Source: Arthrobacter sp. ISL-48 (lineage in GTDB: Bacteria; Actinomycetota; Actinomycetes; Actinomycetales; Micrococcaceae). Taken from it: a stretch of 64,000 nt of DNA. This document shows positions 53,918-62,427 of the stretch, one piece after another. The position numbers and the translations under genes were made by a program. The notes under the pieces are model-generated. The model did no database searches. It was not told where the DNA came from and saw only the letters and a list, made by a program, of their open reading frames with translations. Each line of letters starts with the position of its first letter. Positions within the stretch are counted from its first letter, which is position 1. The stretch spans positions 46,340 to 110,339 of the forward strand of contig NZ_JAGGPL010000022.1 in the NCBI RefSeq assembly GCF_018613805.1, in the 5' to 3' direction.

Positions 53918-53935
53918 TTGGAAAGCGCTTGCCAA
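53918..53935. promoter_or_regulatory. LacI/GalR-type operator before glycerate kinase
   Basis: TTGGAAAGCGCTTGCCAA is an 18-bp palindrome with one mismatched pair and a central CG, the standard LacI/GalR design. It overlaps the region just upstream of the ribosome site of the glycerate kinase gene. No LacI gene is adjacent, so the regulator acts from elsewhere. Confidence 0.7.
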
Positions 53936-54226
53936 ACCGCGATGCGGACAAGAGGTGGGCCCAAATGCCAAGCAGGTAATTTAGCACTGGTAGTCAATTT
54001 CCGCCATCACGGCTGCTTCGTCAGCTGGGGGAACTCGTTCTCCCACAGTTTCCTGCAGCGGACAGGAAGCATCAGTTGCTGCCACATCCGGTCAAGAAGT
54101 GCGGAGGACCCGCGGTTCACTCATTTTCATGGGGGGCGTTGATGCCCTGGTTGCCGGTATTGGTAGGCAACTAGGACATTGATCCGCACATCTTGAGGGC
54201 GACAAGGTACCGGCGCCGCTGTCATC
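53936..54226. other. Intergenic region with small inverted repeat
   Basis: About 290 bp without a credible gene between the divergent glycerate kinase and SRPBCC-like genes. It is less GC-rich than the flanks. GTTGCC/GGCAAC form a short hairpin near 54151-54172. A 16-bp string, CTTCGTCAGCTGGGGG at 54016-54031, recurs with one change at 59268-59283. I see no clear promoter. Confidence 0.5.
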
Positions 54227-54946
54227 TTGCCCACCAACCAGAGGCACTATGTCACAGTTTGTCTGGTGAAGAACGCAGTATATTTATATTCCTTTATCCT
54301 CCAACTGGCTGGACTAATGACACTGAGCTTGTACGCGGTGTCCAGACTCCAAAGGCCCGATCCCGCCGCTATAGCCGTCCTTGCCCTTTTGGTAGTAGGG
54401 CTCGTACTGTCAGTGGTTTACTTCTGGAAGCTTGACCGGACTGCACGAAACGTGCGCCGGATGGCAGCAGGGAAACCGTTCCGTGCATACACTTTTCGTT
54501 CGACTGCCTCTGCAGAGTATGGACATGCGCCGACTACTGTTTGGGAGCTGATCCGGCCGGCCGAGGCGTCCATCCTTTTCGGGAACGCTGCCCAAGCCTT
54601 CAAAGTGCCTGGCACTCCGGATGGGGTAGGCGAGCGGCAATGCTTTATCTCAGCAGAGGGGCGGATTTCAGTTATTGAAGTTGTCAGCGAGGTTCCCGGC
54701 CGCTCCGCAGTGAGCAGGGCGGTTTGCTCGCCAGGTCACCCGTTCGTTGAGACCACGTACGACCTGGAACCCACAGCGGCTGGTTGTAGGTTCACGATGC
54801 AGACTAATCTTGAGTTGCCTGCCCGAATGACTGTTGCCCAGCTCGAGGCGATCCGGGCAAATGACCGAAACTTCGTTGCTAAAGTCGGGCATTGGCTGGA
54901 CAGGCAGTCCTTGCAGGAGGTCCCCACAGCTTCTAGCGGAGCGTGA
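54227..54946 (+). CDS. Membrane protein with SRPBCC-like domain
   Basis: Two hydrophobic segments (about residues 17-40 and 48-66) precede a soluble part. TVWELIRPAEASILFGNAAQAFKVPGTPDGVGERQCF, then VETTYDLEPTAAGCRFTMQTNLELPA, read like a START/SRPBCC (polyketide cyclase) fold. The start is unclear: TTG at 54227, GTG at 54266 and ATG at 54317 are all possible, none with a good ribosome site. Codon use is a little less GC-rich than the neighbours, so recent acquisition is possible. No ligand is known. Confidence 0.72.
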   Translation: MPTNQRHYVTVCLVKNAVYLYSFILQLAGLMTLSLYAVSRLQRPDPAAIAVLALLVVGLVLSVVYFWKLDRTARNVRRMAAGKPFRAYTFRSTASAEYGHAPTTVWELIRPAEASILFGNAAQAFKVPGTPDGVGERQCFISAEGRISVIEVVSEVPGRSAVSRAVCSPGHPFVETTYDLEPTAAGCRFTMQTNLELPARMTVAQLEAIRANDRNFVAKVGHWLDRQSLQEVPTASSGA

Positions 54947-54991
54947 TCCGCCCTCAATAAGGGAACTTTGAGCGCGCGGATAGGTATTCAG

Positions 54992-55801
54992 TCAGCTGCG
55001 TGCCCTCAGCACTGCGAAATATCCCGGGATCAGGCTTGCTCCCGCCACGCCCGTCATGGGGTTCGTTTCGATGGTCGCTGGGCCATCCTCCAGTAGCTCC
55101 CACGCCTCGGGCGGCATCACCCTGCTGAGTTCCAGAGGTCCGAAGTGTCCCGGCATTGGCAGCTCACGGATGGCCCGTTCCAGCGGGGCGGGAATGTCCC
55201 GCGGGGTTGCACCCAGATGCGTCACGTACTCCAGGGGGGTGCCCTGGAAGTTGGTTTCTGCCAGGAACACCGTGCCCCGCGTCCCCACAATGTCCCTGAG
55301 GTTGTTGACCACAGCGGCCTGGTCCGCGGGCTCCAGCACATGGAGCACTCCGCGGATAAATACGTTGGCATCAGTGGACCCCGCCAGCCCGTGACCCGCT
55401 CCGGGCGCCGTCATGTCGCGCACGAGATAGCTGACATTTTCCGTGTCCGCGGATTCGCTCCTGGCCCGTTCCACGGCATGTTCGGAGACATCAACGCCGA
55501 GGGCCTGAGGGAAGAATGCCGCGAGACCGCGGGTATAGCTTCCGTGGCCGCACCCGATATCCACTACCGGAAGGCCGGGGTCCAGGTGCCGCTGCAGGGC
55601 CTCCCGGTAGCCAAGTAGCTCATGATCGTTCCCGGAATCCCAGAGCACCTCCCCAAGGGGACCTGTCGTGGTAATTCCGGCCCAATACCGCTCCCATGCC
55701 ACCTGCCGGTCCTTGGGCGCCAAACGGGACAGCCGGATGAGCTTTGGGAGCATCAGGTACTTCCGCAAGGCGGAGCGCACGGTATCTACAGGCGAGGGCA
55801 C
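54992..55801 (-). CDS. Class I SAM-dependent methyltransferase
   Basis: Rossmann-fold methyltransferase with motif I VVDIGCGHGSYTRG, the acidic SAM-ribose residue in GVDVSEHA, and motif III near RGVLHVLEPADQ. The 269 residues start at a GTG (55801) with MPSPVDTVRSALRKYL, a basic helix that might contact a membrane or partner. The substrate is not readable. It is divergent from the histidine kinase gene, with about 100 bp between. Confidence 0.88.
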   Translation of the reverse strand: MPSPVDTVRSALRKYLMLPKLIRLSRLAPKDRQVAWERYWAGITTTGPLGEVLWDSGNDHELLGYREALQRHLDPGLPVVDIGCGHGSYTRGLAAFFPQALGVDVSEHAVERARSESADTENVSYLVRDMTAPGAGHGLAGSTDANVFIRGVLHVLEPADQAAVVNNLRDIVGTRGTVFLAETNFQGTPLEYVTHLGATPRDIPAPLERAIRELPMPGHFGPLELSRVMPPEAWELLEDGPATIETNPMTGVAGASLIPGYFAVLRARS

Positions 55802-55903
55802 TGTCCAAATATATGTCCCGGAATGCCCGCTGGCCCATTTGATAACGGAGCAGGTGCCCCGTGTCCCCCTAGAATGTACTCAATCAGGAGCGAAGGGGGC
55901 AGG

Positions 55904-57559
55904 GTGGCCGGGGACACACCATTTGTCGCAACTGTGCAAAAAACCGCGATCGTGGCCGATCCCGACGGCGGACGCCGGGACTTCACCGGCGCAGCCCTCC
56001 GTGCTGCCGGCTACATCGTCCACACCGCCGCGGATGCCAGGACCATTTCCGGATTGCTCGACGAAGATATACCGTCGGTGCTCGTGGTGGACAGCTCACT
56101 TTCCATGCTGGATACCGATATTCCCGTCCTGGTCCTGGTGGACCTGGACAACCAGGCCGAAGTCGCCGCCTTGGAGCGTGCGGGCATCCGCGACTGCATC
56201 GCAAAACCTCCGGCAGCGAAGGAACTTGTCCAACGGGCCACCGCCCTCATCAACCTGGTCGCGCGCCGCACTGAGGCCCGGCGGGATGCGGAAGCACTGA
56301 GGGAACGGCTTCGGCTGGTTTCGGCGGCAATCCGCGCAACGAACGATCCCCACGAGATCGCCGACAGCGTCGTGTCGGGATTCGGAGAGACCTTCGCGGC
56401 GGACCGGGTGTGGCTGGCCACGTTCGAAGACGACAGGGTGCCCCGGATTACCGCCCAGTGGAACCGGCCCGGGCTGGAGGCCCTGCCGGACAGCATCCTC
56501 ACGGACGAGGAGCCGGCACTTCGGACGGCGGACCTCCTCTGGGCCAGGGCAGAAGTCCTTACGTCAGACGGATGGGATAACTCCGATACGGCCCCCAGTA
56601 GCTGGCTGCCTGGGGCGCTCGAGGCCAAACACGCCTCTGCGTCGGTCCTGGTTCCCATGGGCGAAGGCGATTCTTCCCTGGGCCTTATCTGGATAGCCCT
56701 CTTGGACAAGCCGCGGAGTTGGTCGCGGGCCGAGCTGGGTCTCATCCAGCACGTGGCCGGCAACGCCGCCCACGGGCTGATTCAAAGCCACCTGATCAGC
56801 AGCCAGCAAAAGGTGGTGAAGCAGCTTCAGCAACTGGACAAGGCCAAAACCGACTTCCTCGCAACCGTCAACCATGAATTGCGTACTCCCCTGACGTCAA
56901 TCATGGCGTACCTGGACATGATTCAGGAGAGCACGGTGGATCCCGTTTCGAGTGAGGTGCACCAGATGCTGGACATCGTGGTCCGGAACACCGAACGACT
57001 GAGGCTGCTGATAGAAGACATGCTGAGCGTTTCCCGGAACGGCGAAACGGACAGCTCGCTGCACCTGACACCCGTGAGGCTTGGGCGCACCTTGGATATT
57101 GTCACCGGTGCCCTGAGGCCATTGGCGAAGCTCCAGAACGTTACCATAGCGCTGGAACCCATACAGGAGGATCCTGAGATTATGGGGGATGAAGTGCAGC
57201 TGGAACAGGTTTTTACCAACCTCGTGTCCAACGCCATCAAGTTCACGCCCAGCGGGGGAAAGATCCACGTGGGCAGCGAGTCGCATGCGGCCGCTGACGG
57301 GACCCGCTGGGCCACCGTCAGCGTGGCCGATACAGGGATCGGCATTTCCAGCGACGAGCTCGCCCATGTGTTCACCCGTTTCTACCGTGCCTCCAATGCT
57401 ATGGCCGGCGCGGTTCCGGGCACGGGCCTCGGACTGGCCATCACCCAGGACATCGTGAGCCGGCATGGCGGGCGGATCGACGTCGCCTCCGAGCTGGGTG
57501 CAGGCACAACTGTCACCATCAGCCTCCCTCTGGACACCCGCGGGAACCAAGCCAACTGA
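55904..57559 (+). CDS. Hybrid sensor protein: REC-like, GAF and histidine kinase
   Basis: Soluble 551-residue sensor. A degenerate receiver (about 10-110) retains VLVVDS and the AKPP lysine. A GAF domain (about 135-295) is followed by HisKA with His324 in NHELRTPLTSI, then HATPase with NLVSNAIKFTP, DTGIGIS and GTGLGLAITQD. There is no membrane segment and no separate response regulator nearby. GTG at 55904 has AAGGGGG upstream; ATG at 55874 is an alternative. The GGDEF-EAL gene starts 21 bp downstream, suggesting that cyclic-di-GMP is the output. Confidence 0.9.
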   Translation: MAGDTPFVATVQKTAIVADPDGGRRDFTGAALRAAGYIVHTAADARTISGLLDEDIPSVLVVDSSLSMLDTDIPVLVLVDLDNQAEVAALERAGIRDCIAKPPAAKELVQRATALINLVARRTEARRDAEALRERLRLVSAAIRATNDPHEIADSVVSGFGETFAADRVWLATFEDDRVPRITAQWNRPGLEALPDSILTDEEPALRTADLLWARAEVLTSDGWDNSDTAPSSWLPGALEAKHASASVLVPMGEGDSSLGLIWIALLDKPRSWSRAELGLIQHVAGNAAHGLIQSHLISSQQKVVKQLQQLDKAKTDFLATVNHELRTPLTSIMAYLDMIQESTVDPVSSEVHQMLDIVVRNTERLRLLIEDMLSVSRNGETDSSLHLTPVRLGRTLDIVTGALRPLAKLQNVTIALEPIQEDPEIMGDEVQLEQVFTNLVSNAIKFTPSGGKIHVGSESHAAADGTRWATVSVADTGIGISSDELAHVFTRFYRASNAMAGAVPGTGLGLAITQDIVSRHGGRIDVASELGAGTTVTISLPLDTRGNQAN

Positions 57560-57580
57560 CCCGGGTAAGGAGGAATCCAG

Positions 57581-59110
57581 ATGTTTGCCGAGAACGATCC
57601 CAGACTCTCCCAGCTGCTTGACGGCATTGTCCGGCTTGCCTCCGGTGACCTCCGATCCCGCATCGAAGTCTCCCCCGCCCGGGACGAGCTCGACGCCATT
57701 ATCATGGGGACCAACCTGCTTGCCGAGGACCTGCAGATCATTTATGAGGAACTTGAGCAGCGCGTGGCCGTCCGCACCCAGCTGCTCCATGAGGCCCATG
57801 TTGAAATGCAAAAAATGGCCATGGAGGACGCCCTCACTGGCCTGGCCAATCGCTCCGCCCTCCTCTCTGCCCTGAAATCCGCACAGGGCGACGGTGCCGA
57901 GGATGAGCCGCCTGTCATCCTGCTGCTGGACCTGGACGCGTTCAAGTCCATCAATGACACCTTTGGCCATACCGCCGGCGACCAGGTCCTGGTCACAGTC
58001 GGGGAACGCCTCCGGGACGCCGTCCGGAGCACGGACGTGGTTGCCCGGCTGGGCGGGGACGAGTTCGCCATCGTGATGCCGGCCACAGGCATCGACCAGG
58101 CCACCATTGTGGGGCACCGGATCCTGGCGGCCTTGGAGCAACCGATCGAACTGCATGACCGGAGCATCCGCTGCGGGGCGAGCCTCGGGCTGAGCGTCGG
58201 AGACGCGCGGCAAGGGCCAGAGGAAATGCTCATGCACGCCGACGTCGCCATGTACGCCTCGAAGGCCGAAGGGCTGAACAGGCTCCATATCTTTGAGCCC
58301 GGACTCCTGCTGGTCCGCCGGCTCCGCACCCAACTGCTGGACGATCTCCGGACGGCTCTTAAGGGGGAAGGGCTGGTCATGCACTACCAGCCGGTGGTGG
58401 AGCTGGCCACCGGACGAATCGAAGGCGTCGAGGCTCTGATCCGCTGGAACCATCCCACCCGCGGCCTCATCATGCCCGACGAATTCATCCCCCTCGCTGA
58501 AGAGGCAGGGCTCATCTCCGAACTCGGCCTCTGGGTGCTCAAGAACGCCGTGGAACAGCTTCGGCGCTGGATCGCCGACTCCGTGGTGGACAGCAGGTTC
58601 TCCGTGCGGATCAACATTTCGCCCACCGATCTCCAAAGCCTTCAGTTCATTGAGGATGTCCGCTGCGTACTCAAGGAAACGGCCGTCCCTCCGGACCAGG
58701 TGGTCCTGGAGCTGACGGAAATGGCCATCGTTAAAGGCAACGAACTGGACCGCTATTCGCTGAGTGGGCTTCGGGGACTGGGCGTGGGCATCGAGATTGA
58801 TGACTTCGGAACGGGCTATTCCTCGATCAACTACCTCCGGACACTGCCGGTGGACCGGGTCAAGGTGGACCGCTCGCTCATTGTTGGCCTCGGCACCGAT
58901 CCCACCCAGTCTGCGCTCGTGGCCGCAATCCTCCAGCTCATCCGTGCCTGTGGCCTGGAAGCGGTCTGGGAAGGCGTGGAGACCGCAGAGCAGGCCGAGC
59001 ACCTGAGGAGCCTGGGATGCCTCAGCGCACAGGGGTATTACTTCAGCCGGCCGCTCCCGCCCGAACAAATTCCCGCCTTGGTTGCAGCACAGTCCTCAAA
59101 GGCAACCTGA
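57581..59110 (+). CDS. HAMP-GGDEF-EAL cyclic-di-GMP protein
   Basis: The 509-residue protein starts with a HAMP-like helical segment (GIVRLASGDLRSRIEV...ELDAIIMGTNLLAEDL) and coiled coil but no transmembrane helix. GGDEF has the intact RLGGDEFAIV and should make cyclic-di-GMP. EAL has EGVEALIRW, NISPTDLQ, LELTEMAI, DDFGTGYSS, KVDRS and EGVET, all in order, so it should also degrade it. ATG at 57581 has GGAGGA upstream. Which activity dominates cannot be read. It probably forms an operon with the kinase. Confidence 0.94.
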   Translation: MFAENDPRLSQLLDGIVRLASGDLRSRIEVSPARDELDAIIMGTNLLAEDLQIIYEELEQRVAVRTQLLHEAHVEMQKMAMEDALTGLANRSALLSALKSAQGDGAEDEPPVILLLDLDAFKSINDTFGHTAGDQVLVTVGERLRDAVRSTDVVARLGGDEFAIVMPATGIDQATIVGHRILAALEQPIELHDRSIRCGASLGLSVGDARQGPEEMLMHADVAMYASKAEGLNRLHIFEPGLLLVRRLRTQLLDDLRTALKGEGLVMHYQPVVELATGRIEGVEALIRWNHPTRGLIMPDEFIPLAEEAGLISELGLWVLKNAVEQLRRWIADSVVDSRFSVRINISPTDLQSLQFIEDVRCVLKETAVPPDQVVLELTEMAIVKGNELDRYSLSGLRGLGVGIEIDDFGTGYSSINYLRTLPVDRVKVDRSLIVGLGTDPTQSALVAAILQLIRACGLEAVWEGVETAEQAEHLRSLGCLSAQGYYFSRPLPPEQIPALVAAQSSKAT

Positions 59111-59291
59111 GCCTTTAATGCGGGATAAGCTGCGCTTTTGTGCATCCCGATATACGATCATCATGCGATGTCCGATTTTCAGGGCCAAAGGGATCGGGCT
59201 TAATCAAGAAGTAGCGAATTCCGAAGGCGTCTGGAAATTGAACAACAAAGGGGCCAACGGGCCATTACTTCGTCAACTGGGGGCGTAGCTA

Positions 59292-60353
59292 ATGTCGGTT
59301 CGGGTACAAGCGTGGGGAATTATTGCCGGAGTGTTGGCAGATTCAGACCCTGCAGGTGCAGCCATGCGCCAGCGTCTGAGCGACCGCCTCGATGAAAACC
59401 CGGGCGTTCCGGAACGGGCGCTCCTGGAACACCTTCTTGAAACCCGGCAACAGGACGCCGTTAACGAGGGCAAGCCGGACGTAGCCCGGACTCCCCTGCC
59501 GCTTGAGAGCATGCCGCCGCAACTGGTTGAGCAGCTTCAAATGTTGCGAAGCCAGTCACGGATTAGTTCCCTGCTTGAGAACCAGATGCTAATGACCGCA
59601 TTCCAACCGATCTACGGCCTCGCAGCCCAGAGCGTAGTGGGAGTAGAGGCATTGTCCCGCTTCGTCAGCGACGACGGCGCCGGCGCGGAGTTGTGGTTCG
59701 CAGAGGCCGCCTCCGTAGGGCTGGGCGCCAATCTGGAGTTCTCCGCCTTGGGTTCAGCCGCGGCAGCAGCGGCCAGCCTTCCGCCGCACCTTTACGTGGC
59801 GATGAACATCTCGCCGACGTCCTGCATTGATCCACGTCTGCCCGAATTGTTCGACCATATCGAGCTGCCCATCGGCCGCATTGTCCTGGAATTGACTGAA
59901 GGAATTCCGGACGAGGAATACCTGCAATTTATTTCCGCCATTTCGCCACTGCGTGAACGCGGACTCCGCATCGCCATCGACGATTCACACTCCGGCGCAG
60001 GCGCTCTTAGCCGGATGCTGCACCTTCGCCCCGATTTCATCAAGCTCGGCAGGAATGTCATCAGCGGAGTTGACACGGACACGTCCCAGCACGCCCTGGC
60101 CGTCTGCATGGTGGACTTCGCCGACCAGATCGGCGCCGTCCTGGTAGCCGAGGGCGTGGAAACCCCCGATGAACTGCGCGTCCTCACCGAACTGGGGATC
60201 AGCGCGGGCCAGGGCTACCTGCTGGGCCGCCCGTCAGTGCGCCCCCAGGACTGGGCCGCCTGGAACACCCCCCTTGACCCCGACGGGCTCGGGCGGTATG
60301 CCATCGCTGCGGACCAGGTGGCAAGCGATTCAGGCGCGAGCGACAAGCACTGA
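59292..60353 (+). CDS. Stand-alone EAL-domain protein with altered loop 6
   Basis: An N-terminal helical region of about 90 residues precedes an EAL domain: VEALSRF, MNISPTSC, LELTEG, IAIDDSHSGAGA, IKLGRNV and AEGVET. The first Asp pair is kept, but FGTGY of loop 6 is replaced by SHSGA, a change often linked with weak or absent phosphodiesterase activity and a switch to cyclic-di-GMP sensing. ATG at 59292 has GGGGG upstream. It follows the GGDEF-EAL gene after 181 bp that hold no gene. Confidence 0.88.
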   Translation: MSVRVQAWGIIAGVLADSDPAGAAMRQRLSDRLDENPGVPERALLEHLLETRQQDAVNEGKPDVARTPLPLESMPPQLVEQLQMLRSQSRISSLLENQMLMTAFQPIYGLAAQSVVGVEALSRFVSDDGAGAELWFAEAASVGLGANLEFSALGSAAAAAASLPPHLYVAMNISPTSCIDPRLPELFDHIELPIGRIVLELTEGIPDEEYLQFISAISPLRERGLRIAIDDSHSGAGALSRMLHLRPDFIKLGRNVISGVDTDTSQHALAVCMVDFADQIGAVLVAEGVETPDELRVLTELGISAGQGYLLGRPSVRPQDWAAWNTPLDPDGLGRYAIAADQVASDSGASDKH

Positions 60354-60399
60354 CCTGGCTGCCGCCGCACCTGCATCGGGTGTCGAGCTGCGCCGACAG

Positions 60400-60645
60400 T
60401 TACTCGCTGTGACCCTGGTCCCCGCTCATCTGGTCCTCCGCCGGCGGAGTCTCACCCGGCGGCACTCCCCCGCCCGGTTCAAGGCCGGTGATGTTGCCTT
60501 CCAAGGGATCGGGATTCGGAGAGCCTGCCTGGTCGTTTTCCGCTCCGGCAGGGTTTTTGCCTGCCTCGTCGTTTTCCGCTCCAGCCGGGCTTTTGCCGGG
60601 CTGATCGGGGTTGGCGGGATCGTTCTCCGGATGGTAACTGCTCAT
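60400..60645 (-). CDS. Small acidic, disordered protein with internal repeat
   Basis: Eighty-one residues, rich in Pro, Gly, Glu, Asp and Asn. The segment PAGAENDEAGK is repeated as PAGAENDQAG. No hydrophobic core exists. ATG at 60645 has GGAAGGAA upstream. It belongs to a set of low-complexity acidic proteins in this part of the chromosome; function is unknown. Confidence 0.7.
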   Translation of the reverse strand: MSSYHPENDPANPDQPGKSPAGAENDEAGKNPAGAENDQAGSPNPDPLEGNITGLEPGGGVPPGETPPAEDQMSGDQGHSE

Positions 60646-60789
60646 GGTGCTGGTTCCTTCCTCGGACGGGCTGCGGTTCCTTCCCCAGCTCTGGACTAAT
60701 TGTAAGCATGCTGATAATTCTGGATGGGTAAGGCGCTGGCAGGGCTGCACGCAGCCAACCGGCGGACGACGTCAAGAAGGAGCAGTCAG

Positions 60790-61212
60790 ATGGGTATCGG
60801 CGACAGCATCGGCAAAGCAGCAGAGAACGCCATGGAGGACCTGGCGGGGACATCCAAGCCCACTGAAGACGCCCATGTCCCCGAACCGACAGACCTCAAC
60901 AGCGATGTTGAAGTGCATTCGTCCATCAGTGAAGGCTCCAATGCCATGGAGGCCGAAAAAGAAAAGGCTCCCGGCCTGAAGACCGGTTCGGCCACGGGAC
61001 CCATTTCCGGAAATCCGGTCAGCCCCGGCGACGAGCCGGGTGCCGGCACTGACTCTGGCGGACCCTCGGAAGCGGGTTCGCCCGCGGATGCGCCGGACGT
61101 TCCCCGCGATGTTCCCGGTTCCGCGGGACTGCCGGAGGGCGATCCGGACGCGTTGCGTGCCGACCCCGGCGAGAGCGACGAGGATCCCTCCACTGGCATG
61201 GGACGAGGATGA
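60790..61212 (+). CDS. Small acidic hypothetical protein
   Basis: The 140 residues start with MGIGDSIGKAAENAMEDLAG, an amphipathic helix reminiscent of CsbD-like stress proteins, and continue as a Pro/Gly/Ser/Asp-rich disordered tail. ATG at 60790 has AAGGAG upstream. It is divergent from the previous small acidic gene. No enzyme motif is seen. Confidence 0.72.
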   Translation: MGIGDSIGKAAENAMEDLAGTSKPTEDAHVPEPTDLNSDVEVHSSISEGSNAMEAEKEKAPGLKTGSATGPISGNPVSPGDEPGAGTDSGGPSEAGSPADAPDVPRDVPGSAGLPEGDPDALRADPGESDEDPSTGMGRG

Positions 61213-61238
61213 CGATCAAACGCACATAGGGGAAACCC

Positions 61239-62051
61239 TCATGACCAGCCGCCGCCCCACTCGCCGCGTTCCTGCATGACATGCTTGAGCACATCGGCGC
61301 GGTCGGTGACGATACCGTCCACGCCGAGCTCAAGCAGACGGCGCATCTCGGCGGGATCGTTGATGGTCCATACATGAACCAACAGACCCAGCGCATGTGC
61401 ACGCCGGATATAGCGGGCCGTCACCACCGGGATGGGACCGTACTTGACGGGGACTTGAAGGGCGTGCACATCGCGCAGGGGACGGCGGAGCACGCGCCGC
61501 AGCCAACTGGCCGGCAGCAGGGGACCCAGCGCAACAACCAGGGCATTCGTGGTGATTCCTGCCGACGACGCCACTGGGCGGCTGAGCAGTTTCAGTACGG
61601 CCCGGCGTCGGCGGTCCGAGAAGCTGGCCACGAGCACCTGGTGGTGGGCGCTGTGGCGTTCGATTGCTGCGGCGAGGCTCCTCACGGAGGTCCAGTCCTT
61701 GACGTCCACGTTCAGGCGGGCCTGGGGGAAGGCTGTCACCAGTTCGTCGAACAGCGGCACGGGCTCCGTCCCGCCGATGCGGGCGGCGGCGACCTCAGCG
61801 GCGGTGAGTTGGGAGATCCGGCCACGGCCATCGGTGATGCGGTCCAGGGTCTCGTCGTGGAAAAGTAGCAGCACGCCGTCGGCTGTGGTCTGGACGTCCG
61901 TTTCGAGGTACCGGTAACCGAGTTCGACGGCGGCGCGGAACGCGGCCATGGAGTTCTCCAGCCCCTCGCGGGAAAATCCCCGGTGCGCCATGGCCACGGG
62001 ACGGCCCGGACCTGCAGCACCGCCAGGAGCATCAAAAAAGGGCTCAGTCAC
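61239..62051 (-). CDS. Glycerophosphodiester phosphodiesterase
   Basis: GDPD TIM-barrel enzyme releasing glycerol 3-phosphate from glycerophosphodiesters. The signature AHRGFSREGLENSMAAF, the metal-binding YLETDVQTTADGVLLLFHD and the C-terminal VHVWTINDPAEM are intact. The 270-residue length and lack of a signal peptide suggest a cytoplasmic enzyme of the UgpQ type. ATG at 62051 is assumed. It lies downstream of a small gene on the same strand. Confidence 0.94.
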   Translation of the reverse strand: MTEPFFDAPGGAAGPGRPVAMAHRGFSREGLENSMAAFRAAVELGYRYLETDVQTTADGVLLLFHDETLDRITDGRGRISQLTAAEVAAARIGGTEPVPLFDELVTAFPQARLNVDVKDWTSVRSLAAAIERHSAHHQVLVASFSDRRRRAVLKLLSRPVASSAGITTNALVVALGPLLPASWLRRVLRRPLRDVHALQVPVKYGPIPVVTARYIRRAHALGLLVHVWTINDPAEMRRLLELGVDGIVTDRADVLKHVMQERGEWGGGWS

Positions 62052-62079
62052 GTTGGAAGCGTACCGGAGCCACGCTTTG

Positions 62080-62325
62080 TTAGTCCTGTGGCACGATCTC
62101 CACCCCGTCGCTGCAGTGAAGCAGGACGCGGCCGCCGCCGCCGTCGAGATCCACCCAGACCGCCGTGTGGTCCCAGGCGATGGCGTCCACCTGGCCTCCG
62201 ATGACGAAACCGGGAGTGAGCGCGACGCTGACGCGGTCGCCCTGCCTCAGGTTTTTCCAGTGCGCTGCAGGCTCGGCCGCGCGCAGCGGTGCCTCAGCTA
62301 CACGCTGGTTAACATTCTTTGCCAT
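62080..62325 (-). CDS. Small conserved hypothetical protein
   Basis: Eighty-one residues of predicted beta character (GDRVSVALTPGFVIGGQVDAIAWDHTAVWVDLDGGGGRVLLH), perhaps a small barrel of SH3 or KOW type. ATG at 62325 has GAGGGGA upstream. It lies 28 bp before the phosphodiesterase gene and may be co-transcribed with it. No family is recognised. Confidence 0.72.
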   Translation of the reverse strand: MAKNVNQRVAEAPLRAAEPAAHWKNLRQGDRVSVALTPGFVIGGQVDAIAWDHTAVWVDLDGGGGRVLLHCSDGVEIVPQD

Positions 62326-62427
62326 GATGTCCCCTCAAGCCGCGGATCGATGCCACCACCCACGCTAGGGTTCGAAGGTGAACGGCAGGTGAGAGCCAGC
62401 TGTGAAATTCCGGGCGCGGCCAGGACG

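Noticed and set aside
56897..59068. 723-codon open frame antisense to the kinase and GGDEF-EAL genes
   Set aside because: Both sense genes have full domain signatures. The antisense frame is open only because of GC-rich third positions and reads as low-complexity with no recognisable domain.
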